A program made the translations under genes and the position numbers. This document shows positions 1 through 12,297 of a DNA stretch of 64,000 nucleotides, one piece after another. The notes beneath the pieces are model-generated. The model did not search any database. It was not told the DNA's origin and worked only from the letters and a program-made list of their open reading frames with translations. Source of the stretch: Lithospermum erythrorhizon (lineage: Eukaryota > Streptophyta > Magnoliopsida > Boraginales > Boraginaceae). How positions within the stretch are numbered: the first letter of the stretch is position 1; each line of letters opens with the position of its first letter. The stretch is from positions 50,201 to 114,200 of the forward strand of contig JADFUC010000114.1 of assembly GCA_019722365.1 (NCBI GenBank), given 5' to 3'.

Positions 1-1259
1 ATGTCATATTAAAATATTATATTTGCTGGGATGCCTTTGTCAATCAAGTCGCTCATACCAAGTTGAAACGACTCACGAGCAATCAATTAGCTTTTACTTA
101 TTTAACAAGCTACTTGGGCTTACCTTATTATCAGATTCTAGTTTTATAACAAAAGCAGTTTCATTATATCAGTATTCTACACAATCGCATGTTATAATAA
201 ATCATCCTCATTATCTCTTATTTCTCTATCTATTTATATTATTCTGGGCTATATTCTCATAACAAAATCATATAATACTCATAGCCCACCACTATCATAT
301 ACTATAGCCATTGTAACTATAGAGATGTCAAATACTAGTTGACTAGGCAGTCCGACATTTGCTGCCACCAGATGGTGGCGATACCCATAAATACCGATGA
401 CTTTGCACCTGAAACATCTCATTCACCTCACCACCATCACCCTAATCGCTTCCGTCGCCTTCTCTCCCTCCATTATTATGCATTTGCTTTGAATTTGGTT
501 GTGTTATTGTTGGTTTGAAAGACTTCAGCTTTGACTATGAACGTAGTTGGAGTTGTTAATTGCATTTTCTTCGTTTGTGATTAAGGATACTATAATGGTT
601 TACCTTAATTTCGTACGGTGGTGGCTGGGTCATTGAGGAAGGACAGATGAAGCACCCCGGGGGGGGATGGGGGGTGGGTGACTATACATTATGTGTTATA
701 TCAGATTTTTAAATTATTTTCTTAATTTTTTGGAAGTCTGAAGTGATTAGATTATGCTGTTTAAAGTCACATGACATCCAGCGACCTTAACTATGACAAC
801 AAATACAAGAAGCGAATAAAGATATTTTAATTCACGGAAATGAAATGAACGATACCAAATAATTTATGAGCGAAGAATCATTGAACATACATAAATACGA
901 AATACTGGTTTCGGTCTTTTACCCTAAACAGAATACCGCATATTACACTCACCAAAGTCCACTCATTTGGGACACGAAAGAGTCTAGGGTTGAATGGTTT
1001 CCCATGCATGGAAATCTTAATTGATGGGATAGGAGTGAAAGCATTTTGTGGAAGATAATTTCAATGTAAAATTATTAGTGTATTTTATACTTGAGAATCG
1101 TTATGTAGATATACATTATATCTACTTAATTTAGATATTAATCTAAGATATACAATATAAAATGGAATGTAAATCAACACGATCAATGAGATAACTACAA
1201 CGCTAGATAATGATAACAATTCATCATAATATGAACTAACTATCAACTGATTGCTATCC
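1..1259. other. Non-coding flank, probably part of the oldest copia's 3' LTR
   Basis: No gene is supported here. The stretch lies immediately outside the LTR element that starts at 1260. On the minus strand it is the continuation of the DNA interrupted at 6717-6721, because both flanks carry the target duplication TATCC. The old minus-strand copia reaches its polypurine tract near 6770, so its 3' LTR should run across 6721 into this stretch; no second LTR copy was found to prove it. A CT/CA-rich segment around 415-475 resembles plant untranslated leader sequence, but no open frame follows. The short open frames at both ends look accidental. Confidence 0.35.
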
Positions 1260-2415
1260 GACAAACACACTGTATGTGTTCGGCCCAGTCCGGGTCGTGT
1301 CAAGTAATATAAACAAGTAGCAGCAGTGATCGCCTCATAAATCCCAAATTATCGAGTACTAGTATCCTTAATTAACTAAACAACACTTAATGATATCAAT
1401 TAACTAAAGAACTAAAGTAAACTAATAAAGAACTGAATTAAATAACTAAAAACAAAAGTAACTAATAATAATTAATAATACAAAAGTTAGCCAGGACACA
1501 TGATTTCGTTAGATCATCGTATTTAATTAACTATGAGATTATCTATCAATTCATAACAAGAGGATTCTAAAATATTAATATTCTCTCCCGAGTAATACTA
1601 ACTTTACTTGCTGCCATTAATTACCTATATCTTTACGATATTAAAATATCAACCTGACGTAAGTTAACAACTACCTGAACTTGCACGTATGCATTCCATA
1701 TTCCCACGGTAAATGAAATACATGTTCTAATTATTCTTTTCTTAAGTGATCACCCTATCTCTAGCAATTAACCACTTATAAGAACAATTTAATATTGATA
1801 TTATTAAATTATACTAAGCACAATAGTTAGAATTATAAATAAACATGAAATAAATACCACAAAAAATAAATACTTCGAATCCATCTACATCATGGCCTCG
1901 ATTCATAACAAATTGGGCTCATAATTAAAAGTGAAACAAATAAATAATGTTACTGAAAAACATTCGGAATAAAGTAGAATGGCTAATGTTATCTCAAGTG
2001 CGGCCCTTCTCTGGAAGATAAGCATAACCCTTCATGAATTGTTGTAGACTTGTAGCTTCCTTTAAATAATCTTCACGTAGGCCCCATATGTAAAGTGGTA
2101 AGCAGCTACACCACTTTTTTTCTCCCAACTATCAAGTCAACCTAAGTGACCCATTTGACTTTCGATAATAATAATTGGACCAAGATCACATTGCAAGCTC
2201 GACAACTAGGGCCAATCTTTTAGGCTTTTTGACTTGGGCATTCAAATAACTTGTGGACTTCATAATTTTTTTCCAATAAACCTATAATTTGTCCAACAAC
2301 CTTAAATTTGGCCAATTGAATAAAAACAAGTGTAATTTTATATCAAATTAAACTAAAATAGCATAAAATATAATTAATCTAACCTCAAAAATGCTATATA
2401 ATATATACTATCACA
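1260..2415 (-). repeat. 3' LTR of the coding-free element
   Basis: Direct repeat of 5571-6716. The two copies share long blocks, for example around 1365-1480 versus 5680-5780 and 2020-2210 versus 6330-6540, with differences dominated by small indels. On the minus strand this copy starts TGTGATAG, preceded by the weak purine tract GATGTGAGG. Confidence 0.75.
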
Positions 2416-3981
2416 CCTCACATCTTAAAATTTTTGCTTCTGCCCTCAAGCAAATAAAATAGTAGACAAATCGACATTCAAAGAATCTCAAGTTTAGTGC
2501 ACCAATCACTCTTTAAACAAATGAACTATATCGTGATGCACCAATCATGGGTAAAAAACTTTTCAAACTTAGCAACACACATAAATATCATCAATTCATT
2601 AGAACAACAACTCGATGGATCTCTCACCTCTCTCATCACCAAAGTGGCTAGTGTTTACGCCAAACTCGAATCGTAAATGTATCTACCATAATTTTTATGC
2701 ATCTATCAATCCATCAACAACGCATGCAACATAAGTCGAAGGCCTTTTATGTGATCAGAATGGGCGAGGCCATGAGCAGTGATATAATTTTGGCTTCCTG
2801 ACTGGGGAACTCAAGGAGATGTGGTAACAATGAACTAACCATATAAAATAAGGCATGTTTCACATATATATTACATCAAATTTCTACTCAACATCTCATT
2901 TTTCTATTCAATTCCATTCCTGATTGTCCATCACTTTCTCCTTTTTCACATAGTAGTATACATAAAAAAAGTGAACACATAAGACACTATTTTTCTTTTA
3001 TTCTTTCAACATTTTTTTGTGTATGTTTCCTTTATGCACTTTCACATTTTATCTCCTTTTAGGTATACTCGCTTCCATTTTTTCTTTCCCATACTTAATT
3101 CCTTCAATCTCCTAACAAGCCATAATCACACATAGATAATCTAATGTTACACACACCTCCATGTAAGGTCAATCATGGTAAAATCAAAGCTAGACTCATA
3201 ATACTATTGTGAATCACAAAAGAAGAGTTAATCAAAGCTCAAGGGTTCACTTGGGATATATATCGGGTTAAGTTTTATAAAAAAAGTGACTATATCCCAA
3301 GTGTTCTCATTCCTATGATGCATACAAACTAACATTGGTATTGTATCTAACAAGCTTCCGTTAAAACAAACATGGCGTAAAGATCACACTAAGAAAAAGA
3401 AATTTCAATCATTAAATATAGCACAAAAAGCTCATAAGGTATGTTTATATCTACTAAACAAATTTATATTACTCAAACGTTAATCTAATATCATGCAGTT
3501 TCAAGATTTCAAGTTATAAAAAAACTCAATCAATCATGCAACTTCAATTAGTGACATGGTTTTACCTGAAAAAGTACACTTCACTTTTTTGGATCTGCAA
3601 GATGTTAAAATTTATCATTTAAAAACGTAGCTTCAACCCAAATAAATATTCATTGTTACGAGGAACAACAAATACAACTTAAAAGAAACCCAACATGAGA
3701 CTCCCCCACACTTGAATCAAACATTGTCCTTAATGTCAAAGCAAGATAATTAAGAAATAAGCAGTAGTGTTAAAACTTCCTCGACTATATTATCGTATTC
3801 ACGTATTCTTGAGAATGAAATCCCTACTCACTCCTTATCAAAGAACATCATCAAACAATATCCATTGTAGTGGAAGGTGGGACCAAATGACTACATGCCC
3901 TTTCAAGTATAAAAAACCTCAACAAGATATTAGGATGAGCATACAAAATGAACAACATAAAAACTTAAGGGGATAAATACC

Positions 3982-4020
3982 AATAATAATAATAGTAATA
4001 ATAATAATAATAATAATAAT
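3982..4020. repeat. (AAT)n microsatellite
   Basis: About 13 near-perfect AAT/TAA triplets with one interruption, inside the retrotransposon interior. A likely length-polymorphic site. Confidence 0.9.
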
Positions 4021-5551
4021 GTAAAATAACATAAATAAAATAATGAAAATACTAGAGCAACAAATAAAAAATTTAAAAAATAAAAGAAAATAGATATGGT
4101 GGTTGGGAAGAAATGGGGTGGACGCCCATGTGCGTGTAGAAATTAAAGAAACAAAACAAAAGATAAACTTTTTTTTTTCTTTGTTAATTAGTGACTATGG
4201 CTTGTCACAGAGGTGACTTATTGTCGTTAACTGCCGAATTTTATATTTATTTTATATTTTTATATTTTTTGAGTTTTGTTTTGACTCCTTTAAATTTTTT
4301 GTTCATTTTATTCAATTGCATTCCACAAAAATTCTTTTCTCAAGCAGCCACTAGCCACAAAAACAAATCAATACTCCACATTCATTACTCGATTATATAT
4401 ATATATATATATAAAATAAACAAGTAAAAAATGAAAAATTGTGACAACAAAAAATTAAAAGGAAAGATTATGCATATGCTAATGTCTCGAGCCATTTATC
4501 AAGTGAATGGTTCATGTAGTTCCAACTTGTGAACAATTTTCGATTGACCTTTCGAGGAAGTAACCATTTATATTTGCGTATAATTTTAAAATAATCTCCT
4601 CTTGGTCAAATTATTGGGTTATATCAACTCAATCAACTAAGACATCCTCATTATTAAAAATTGACTCTTTTACTGTGATTCTCAGTATTCAAGGTCACCT
4701 ATAATGTTCACCCACTCAATTGTCAGATCTATTTTCGTTTGTTAAATATATAAATTTCCAATTTCAACAAAATTTTCTTCGACTACAACATCCACCATAT
4801 CAACTCTCTTAAACTTAAAATCTATCACATCATTAAGAACAATTCATCAAGGAAGTCATGTCGATGTTCAAGAAGAAATTTGAATATCATGAAAGAAAAA
4901 GTGGATGTAAGGTACTTCATGTCGAGTTTTAATTTAACTCAGAAACTTCGTTACCCATTTATCAAACACTCTTCTCCACATGGTTCATTACTATTCAATT
5001 ACAAAAACGTTTCAATTATCTAATCGATACGACTAGATACATATTCGCCTCAAGTGATCGATCACAACCGTGCTAGCGATGTACTCCGCCGCATCACGCA
5101 TCATTAATCGTGATTCACAAGTCAGCTAGAATACCTTTAAAACTTTCATGACCTCGATATTGTGAACATGTCCCCCTAACTATAACAACCGTCAAGAGCA
5201 TTATCATATAAAAATGGATTAAGAACTTGTCCCGAGGAGCACAAGAATACTCATTACTAATGGTTATTCATAGCTCGTAAGCTTCAAGCATCCATAGTTC
5301 ATTCCTGCACGGAATCAATTTCGAATTGGATGGTTCCTCAAATTCAAAATCTTCCGATCCCGTTTTCCTGGCAATCACTATATGAATATGCATAGCTGAT
5401 AAACCACTCCAATTTTTTAAATGAGATTTATGAAATTTATACTCATCGAATCTATACCCATTACAACTTTTTTTTTGGATTTTTTAACAAAAACAAAACA
5501 AAAATAGCTAAGTTAAGGCACCAAAATTAAACTAATATCAACAACATTCGA

Positions 5552-5570
5552 CTCCGCAACGGCGCCAACT
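5552..5570 (-). promoter_or_regulatory. Primer-binding site of the coding-free element
   Basis: Read on the minus strand it is AGTTGGCGCCGTTGCGGAG, directly after the LTR end. It is the only canonical retrotransposon signal left in the interior and it sets the element's orientation. Confidence 0.65.
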
Positions 5571-6716
5571 TGTCAACACAATTTTATGTGTCCTGGTCGG
5601 CCGGGCAATATAGTGAAAAGTAAAGAGTATCGTTTCACAAATCCCAATTTATGGAATATTAGTCCTTCTGAGGTATCCTTAATTAACTAAACAATACTTA
5701 ATGATATAAATTAACTAAAGTACTAAAGTAAATTAATAAAGAATAGAATTAAATAACTAAAATAAAAGTAACCACACACTATCAATACAAAAGTCACCAA
5801 GTGACACATGATTTCAAGTTAGATCTTCGTGATTAATTAATCCACAGATTATCTATCAATTCATAACAAGAAAATTCTAAAATATTAATATTTTCTCCCG
5901 AGTAATAACCTCTATTTCGCTAAAAACTACCTATATCTCTACGATAGCTTAAAATATCAACTTCAGACGTGTAAGACGCACTATATTCCTACGGTAAATG
6001 AAACATGTTCTAATCATTCCTTTCCTAAGTGATCACTCATCCCTAGTAATTAAACTACTTATGAGAATAATTTAATATTGATATCAAGATATTAAACCTG
6101 TAATTAAGCACAATAATTAGAATTATAAACAAACACAAAAAAATTCACATAAAATAAAATACTCGAATCCAACTATATGTAGTTTCCGACTAATTACAAA
6201 TTAAGCTAATTAAAAACAAAAACAAATAAACGACAAGCATCGAAAACATCCGAATAAAGTAGAGTGACTAATGTTATTCGTGCTTGTGGCTGCGTCTAGA
6301 AGACCGGAACTCTCGCGTGCGGCCCTTCTCTGGAAGATAAGCATAACCCTTCATGAATTGTTGTAGACTTGTAGCTTCCTTTAAATAATCTTCACGTAGG
6401 CCCCATATGTAAAGTGGTAATTGGTAAACACCACTTTTCTCCCAAGTCCCAACTATCAAGTCAACCTAAGTGACCCATTTGACTTTGGATAATAAGAATT
6501 GGACCAAGATCACATTGCAAGCTTGAATAAATAGGGCCCATCTTTTAGGTTTTGAACATGACTTCATAATTTTACTTCAATAAATATATAATTTGTCCAA
6601 CAATCCTTAAATTTATAATTGAATGAAAACAAGTGTAATTTATATCAAATTAAATTATATAGCATAAAAATATAATTAATTGAACCTCAAAATACTATAT
6701 ATCATACACTTATCAC
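5571..6716 (-). repeat. 5' LTR of the coding-free element
   Basis: Partner of 1260-2415. It ends (minus strand) in TGTTGACA just before the primer-binding site. A 61-codon open frame lies inside it at 6274-6459 on the minus strand; the matching stretch of the other LTR is related but differs by indels, so I do not call a gene. Confidence 0.75.
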
Positions 6717-6721
6717 TATCC

Positions 6722-6924
6722 ATAAAGCCAAGCTGCCTGTAAACCTAGCCGCTTACATGGCTTACACCTCCTCAAATCGGCCCCTCAAGCTAAGAGGTTG
6801 GTAGATGCAAAACTGTACGATGAAATTTGGAAATGTAGGTGACTGCTCGTAAAACAAATCACTAAGCTTATCGAGAGGTAGGAACACGAGTAACATTCAA
6901 ATCACCGTTAACCACCTTTTCTCT
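6722..6924 (-). pseudogene. Old minus-strand copia: RNase H tail, polypurine tract, start of 3' LTR
   Basis: On the minus strand, starting next to the MULE target duplication, the frame reads FVREKVVNGDLNVTRVPTS, the conserved end of copia RNase H. A broken equivalent of the terminal 'ADLFTKQLP' motif follows. A purine-rich run (GAGGGGC, then GAGGAGG) precedes TGTAAGCC near 6770, which is probably the start of the 3' LTR. The LTR is cut at 6721 by the coding-free element. This segment continues, in frame register across the MULE, the RNase H block that ends at 12298. Confidence 0.7.
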
Positions 6925-6933
6925 CACAAAATA

Positions 6934-7110
6934 AAAAAAGCAAAAGCAAAGCAGACATCACCCAACTTTCATCCGCGATTCCATCTCCATCACCCAACTT
7001 TCATAACGACTTTTTCCATCACCCAACTTCCAATTTGTGGCAAAAATTAGTCCCTAAGTATTCTTCCGTTAAACTCATTATTCGTTAGCACGCTCGCCAC
7101 GTGACTACGC
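6934..7110 (+). repeat. Left terminal inverted repeat of the MULE
   Basis: Matches the reverse complement of 12120-12297, with conserved blocks at about 6961-6974, 7033-7047 and 7064-7077. An extra CATCACCCAACTTTCAT copy at about 6993-7009 shows a small internal duplication within this TIR. Confidence 0.78.
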
Positions 7111-8389
7111 TTTCGGGTTAATTTACCATTTCATATTGTTAAATTGTGTAACAGCTCAGCCACTTCTGGAGGGGGCAAAATAGTCATTTGGTCGTGTGTC
7201 TAACACCTCAAATGCTTCCCCATTCACTATACCCCAAATCAGCTTCCCAACCCCAAATCCAAATGATTTAACCAAGAGAAATAAAGGCGATACTGCCTCG
7301 GAGCGTGCGACCGTTAAGAAAAATATACCGTAAGAGATTATGGAGTGCTATTATGGCTGCAACTTTTTGTCAAGAAATTGGGATTTTGTCACAGGGAAAA
7401 TTTTTCGGATTTTTGCTCAAAAGGGATAAATTTCTGGGCTCACAAGTAGGATCATGTCTTCAGCGTCCCTTATACTTCCATTTTACTTTTGTACCTTTCA
7501 TACAATCAATTTAGGGTTTTGTCAAAGAAAAGTACTAATTTGTTTGGTCTTGCTTTCCATTTACAGAGGTATACACGAGGGAGTTCACAAATTAAGCCGT
7601 ACGCAGTGGGTAATGCTTTTTACTAAAACCTACTAACTATGTGCGGGGCAGATTATGGATATAGATTGGTCAAGGCGCAGTTCGATATTAGGACTGGATG
7701 AGCTCGCTTCAGTCCGGCTATGAAACGGGTTCGCCTTTGTTGTACGCATATGGTAGCCCCAGCGGGGCTTTAAACGATCGTCCGAAGTGTCATGAGTGAC
7801 GAGACATTGAAATTTTTAAGGAGTCACAAGAAAAATAGTTCTTAGCTGTGTTTATTGACTCTACACCAAACAATGATGTTTCAGCATTATACACCAAAGT
7901 GGATGCCTTCTTAGAGTGCTTCTAACAACATAAGATCTAAGAGGATATTAGTTGGTCAAGTTCTAAATATATGTAACCCCTCGAGAGCGACAAGTGGGGG
8001 AGTGTTCCTTTTACTCTAGCAACGAGGCCTATGATCTATTGAGTCATAGAGTGTGTGTACGAGAGTGAAAAGAAATCTAATAAGGCAGCTTGTGAATGAT
8101 GATGACGCTGATGATCATGGTGGTAACGTAGAAGACCGGAAGAACATAATCTTGATTTACAATTTGCAGTTAAGATAAGTTTGATGTCGAGTTAGATGAT
8201 GAAATAAACAAGCGACGTAAAACTTTGAAGCAATTAGTATCCGAGCCGAGAGGGCCAGGATGTGAAATCCAGACGTCAGTCGTCAAGAAAGCAAGGCAGC
8301 CGAAATTATATAATTTTGAAGAGTACGATAATGTGCCATATGGCGGTCAGACACCCGATATAGATGATATAGTAGACGCAACAACTTAT

Positions 8390-10376
8390 TGATGTTAAGA
8401 AAGCTGTATTGTGGGTCATAATACGCAAGACAATGTGTAATTTTAAGAGGAAGTGAAGTCGGATACGAAGAAAAGCGATACTGATGCTTAAAGAGGTTTC
8501 ATTCAAAGCCGACCGCATCCGATTGTAGGCTCAAGAGTACATCAAATTCTAGTGACGTAGGGAGGGAGTCATGACATGATAGAAATAACACAGTATGTTC
8601 ATTTCAACGAGAAGGATTTGTGCAATCCAAAGTTCTTCCGGCTCAAGATTCTCAAGCAAGAAACAAACGCAAGAGGTCAGCGTACGTGTACTCACACATC
8701 ATAAGCCTCAGGGTTAGCATCAAAACGATAAACGCAGTATATGCCGCAGATGTCGGTGATCCTGCAACTTTTCTATGTGGATATCAAAGGATAAGAGGTT
8801 ATCACCTCAACCGACGGGCGGCGCTGGTGGGATCGCGCGTAGACACACAGCCGATGTCCCGACAAAAGGATTAAACTCGTAATAGCACTTTTCGCTAAGG
8901 CTTTGAGGAAAAGTTCAAAGTCAAGTACAAACCTTAGCCTCACTGCAAGTGTGTAATATTTGTGCCTTAGGTTCATGTTTTTCTTGCATATTCAAGTGAA
9001 CACCTTCTAATTTGAACACCGTAATTTCGTGTTTTTGTTGATTTAAATGTTTCATGTTAAGATCGGCCCAAATGCTGCTAAGAGCAAAGGAAAAGCCTTG
9101 AAGAAAATTGACGGGGACCATGTGGAAACAATATAACACGGGTCCATACTTATTGTCAAGAAAGTTAACGGCAACCCACCCCGGATCCACTTGCTTCATC
9201 GAGTCCGAAATTTTTTGGCGGCCAACATTTTTAAGAGGATTTACATTTGTCTTAAACCACTAGTTGAAGGGTTTCATGATGGCTGCATAAAAGTCATTGG
9301 GTTGGATGGTTGTCATACCAAAGCGGACTTACAACAATTCCCATTCGCCGTAGCACTGCATGCCACACGGATACCGCCTACCGCTTCGGGCTATTTGCTG
9401 AGCGGAAAATGCTCGATAATGGGATGGTTTCGGAAGCATCGAGGCGATGTTGGTATTTACAATCGTGAAGAGATGTCTTCATTTCGCATGTTAAGGTATT
9501 AACAATATATGCTTGTCAATTCCAAAATGAAGTTTCTTCATTTCCATTGATCAGTTTTCATTTCTAACTGTTAGTTTTTAAATTCCGTGATTGAGAGTGT
9601 AATTCATGCTCGTTTCTAATGTTACCACGTAAACCGTATTCAAATATATATATGCCAATTTCAAAAAAAGAGCACGAGGACAACAATTTCGAGATGCTAT
9701 GGGAAGCTTGGTAAGGTCAACTAACAAGCAATACCAAGAAAGCTACGCAGCCCCTAAAGGATGTAAGTCAGGATCGCTTCATACATGGCTTTATAAAAAC
9801 CATGTGTAGGACTACAAATTGGTGTGGTATAATACCTCCCTTGAATGTTTACAAAGGACATGTCAGCAAGAACAACCCAAGTGAGTCTTTCACCTCCTTC
9901 ATCTGCCGCTAGGACAAGCCCATACACTATGCTATATGATTGTGTCTAAAATCACGGGTAGAATTAAGAATGTAGTTGGCTATGTAGAAAAAACCTGACC
10001 ACTTTGTACAAAAATTCAAAATTGTTGAGAAAAAATCATAAAGGAGTCAAAGGTTTTACTAGAGTATGGAATGGAAAATGGTTTTTGGTGTTAAGGATCA
10101 GAAGCTGAACGGCCAGCTGATATCGGGGAAAAGGATACGTAGTCATGATCAAGGCAAGTATGCGTGGGATACTCGCCTCATGCTATACCCTGTCTTCATG
10201 AGTTGAAAAAACCACTTGATGAGGCTGTTAGTGACTGCTATAGGAAAGCAACATTTATGACGACTTATGATCATGTCCTCAACCCAGTTAATGGGATGAA
10301 TCTTTGGGACAAAGATGCAGCGGCCCCATTACGTACCCACCTACATCTCAAGTTAGCAAAAAGTAAAAAAAAGTAG
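8390..10376 (+). pseudogene. Broken MURA-type transposase of the MULE
   Basis: Domain remnants occur in the family order, separated by frameshifts and stops. A MuDR N-terminal block (FKKAVLW.., about 8395-8450) is followed by the pre-catalytic region (GKALKKIDGDHVE, about 9087-9126). The DDE block with VIGLDGCHTKAD is in the open frame 9191-9502. A helical segment (AMGSLVRSTNKQYQE) lies near 9697-9741. A SWIM-type end resembling GIPCPHA, here YSPHAIPCLHE, is in 10164-10376, followed by the Y..Y...NPVNGMNLW tail. MULE transposases cut and paste the element by binding the long TIRs in the nucleus. With the first catalytic Asp on an isolated 103-codon island and several frames needed to connect the rest, this copy should not make an active enzyme. 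A spliced intron around 8940-9060 cannot be excluded. Confidence 0.78.
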
Positions 10377-10399
10377 AAACAAAGACATTAAATGGTTAA

Positions 10400-11100
10400 A
10401 AGAAAGGGTTAAGGATGCCAAGAAGTGGGTTGTCATCATCAGAAGTCATGCCACAAGGGCCATAACATCGTGGTCATTCTAAGAAAAAATGGAGAAGAGG
10501 CTATCCAGTACATCAATTTTTCCATTCAGAACACGTTACATTGCTACTACTTTTTTACACCTAATAATCAGAACACACATTTCAAAGTTGGAAGTAGCAA
10601 AGTGAAAAGCAAGCTAACTACACTGAACAACTCCGCCAATCTCGTAGGCCAACTGCACTAAAGAAGAAAATTTCATCACCAAGCCGACTACTACGTAACC
10701 TCGCGCAAAACCAAGAGGGCCACTGCATAACCTCGCTCAATCTACTCACCGCTCAACCGGCTCAAACTAAGAGGGCTCCAACGCTAAAACTCAAGCCACT
10801 GCATAACCCGGCCAAACTACTCAAATTGGAAGCCAACACCACCGGTAGTTCAACTACACCTAAACGGGCAAATATACACGATAGGCCCAAGGACCAACAT
10901 CACCCGGTAGTTGAAATGCCAGTTGCGACCAATCTCCCGATACTAGCTAATTCACGTGAGGCCAACCGCAGAAAGAGGCGAAAATGCGACAGAGGCTTCT
11001 CCGCACCAAGGAAAGATACAAACTACGCTTGCAATGTAAAAGTACAAACAAAAGTGAGCCACACTTCAAATACCAAATCAGCTGACGAGGATCTGTGATT
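10400..11100 (+). pseudogene. MULE transposase C-terminus: zinc knuckle and Lys/Arg-Ala-rich repeats
   Basis: At about 10425-10490 a C..CHK.GHN pattern matches the CCHC knuckle that follows the SWIM domain in many plant MULE transposases; it lies in a different frame from the SWIM block. From about 10680 to 10830 a motif encoding 'AQ/T.KRA' recurs several times, and an open frame of 90 codons (10826-11098) continues as a basic low-complexity tail. This fits the variable C-terminal tail of MULE proteins. I treat it as part of the transposase remnant rather than a separate gene. Confidence 0.55.
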
Positions 11101-11589
11101 TGAGATTGTTAAAGTTGTCACGGAGATGCTAAGAGTATTACGCCATTGGTCAGAACAGCGAGCTAAAAGAGCAAACTCAAGTTAAAGAACAAATTTAATA
11201 AATAACAAGAAAACAAGGCCCGGACTAGTTTTATCAATTTGTAGAATGTATTAACATTGTACCTAATCCGACATGCCACAACAAATGCCGCTTACTTTGG
11301 ACAACTTTTTATCAATTTAGACAATGTCTTAAGAAAGTTTTTGAATTTAGACAATGTGTTAACATCTTCAATCATACAAAATTAAACAGTGTACAAATTT
11401 AAACACCATTGATCCAACTATACAAAATTGAATATCATTAATCCACCAAAACATACAACAATTGAAAATTAGTCATCCGATTATACAAATTTAAACATCA
11501 TTGCTCCAACCATCACTCAATAAGCATACTGTTTTACATAATATTGTACACAAGTAAAAGGAACAATACTAAAACAAACAATGAGGCTT

Positions 11590-12070
11590 TGAGGCATTTC
11601 TGCAAACATGCAACTTCTCTTTCACTAATGCTTCCTTCAATTCAACCATCTCTTCACCTATCTTCTTTTTTCAAATTTTACATGTCCCTAAGTCCTCTCA
11701 CAAAGCTTCCAAATGCGCCCAAACATAACACCCTCATCTGCTTTTTTGACTTAATTTCAGACGAAGTGAGCATAATCATCCCATTCCATCCATCCATGAC
11801 TTATAAAATCATAATAAAAAATGTTAGTATATCATATATGTTAACAAGTATAATGTCAAAATAATACCTAATGATTCCTATCAAGTGTTCTCTGCAAAAT
11901 TCGACCGGATTCTCCACAAATCCGTGATTGCCTTCCTTATACCTATGGCCGCAATACTTGCGTAAAATCCTTCGTGCATCTCCATCCATATTATAATCGA
12001 CTTCAATCAAAGATAATAGAATTGGTTTTGTTTTCAGTATAATTGAATTGGAAATCGATTTTGACTCCAA
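11590..12070 (-). pseudogene. GRF-type zinc-finger protein remnant encoded antisense in the MULE
   Basis: The open frame 12070-11801 (minus) contains NMDGDARRILRKYCGHRYKE, which resembles the 'NPGRRFxxC....' core of GRF zinc fingers with several substitutions and probable frameshifts. Downstream on the same strand, at about 11690-11600, a highly charged stretch (EEMVELKEALVKEK) looks like the coiled coil that often follows the GRF finger in small plant proteins. Between them lies an AT-rich stretch with stops, perhaps an intron. Such second genes antisense to the transposase are known in some plant MULEs, but their role is unclear. The call rests on motif resemblance only. Confidence 0.45.
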
Positions 12071-12119
12071 TTGCTTTTTTCATTTTTTTTAAATTCTAAG
12101 AACAATATGAAATGACTAA

Positions 12120-12297
12120 ATTAACCCCAACGAGTCACGACGCGCACGTACAACGGAAATGTGAGTTTAACGGAAAATTAACGCTGACTAATTTTGCCAT
12201 AAATTTGAAGTCAAAGGATGGAAAAGTTACATGAAACACATTTGAACGGAATCATGGATGAAAGTTGGGCGATGCCTGGGCCGCCTTTATATTCCCC
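12120..12297 (-). repeat. Right terminal inverted repeat of the MULE
   Basis: Inverted partner of 6934-7110. The outer edge is fixed by the 9-bp duplication CACAAAATA at 12298-12306. Confidence 0.78.

Larger units (their letters stand above)
1260..6716 (-). mobile_element. Coding-free LTR retrotransposon (Tat/Athila-like derivative)
   Basis: Two direct repeats of about 1.15 kb (1260-2415 and 5571-6716) flank a 3.15-kb interior. On the minus strand the upstream LTR is followed at 5570-5552 by a primer-binding-site-like sequence containing TTGGCGCCGTTGCGG, the type used by plant Tat/Ogre and Athila-like gypsy elements. The five bases TATCC stand immediately outside both ends (1255-1259, 6717-6721), as expected for a target-site duplication. 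The interior has no gag, protease, reverse transcriptase or integrase homology on either strand. It does contain, near 3700 on the minus strand, a purine stretch (GTGTGGGGGAG) of the kind seen downstream of pol in this group. I infer a non-autonomous element (LARD-like) mobilised in trans. It interrupts the 3' LTR of an older minus-strand copia. Confidence 0.75.
6934..12297 (+). mobile_element. Mutator-like element (MULE) with two opposed gene remnants
   Basis: Long terminal inverted repeats (about 6934-7110 and 12120-12297) share, in inverted order, CCCAACTTTCATCC, TTTGTGGCAAAA/TTTATGGCAAAA and TTCCGTTAAACTCA blocks. The 9-bp sequence CACAAAATA occurs directly outside both ends (6925-6933 and 12298-12306), matching the usual MULE target duplication. 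The plus strand carries a decayed MURA-type transposase (about 8390-10376) with a zinc knuckle and repeat-rich tail. The minus strand carries a GRF-type zinc-finger remnant (about 11590-12070). The insertion splits the RNase H codons of an older copia element, and the host frame resumes on the other side. The outermost TIR bases differ mainly by G/A transitions, consistent with deamination after silencing (inference). Confidence 0.82.
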
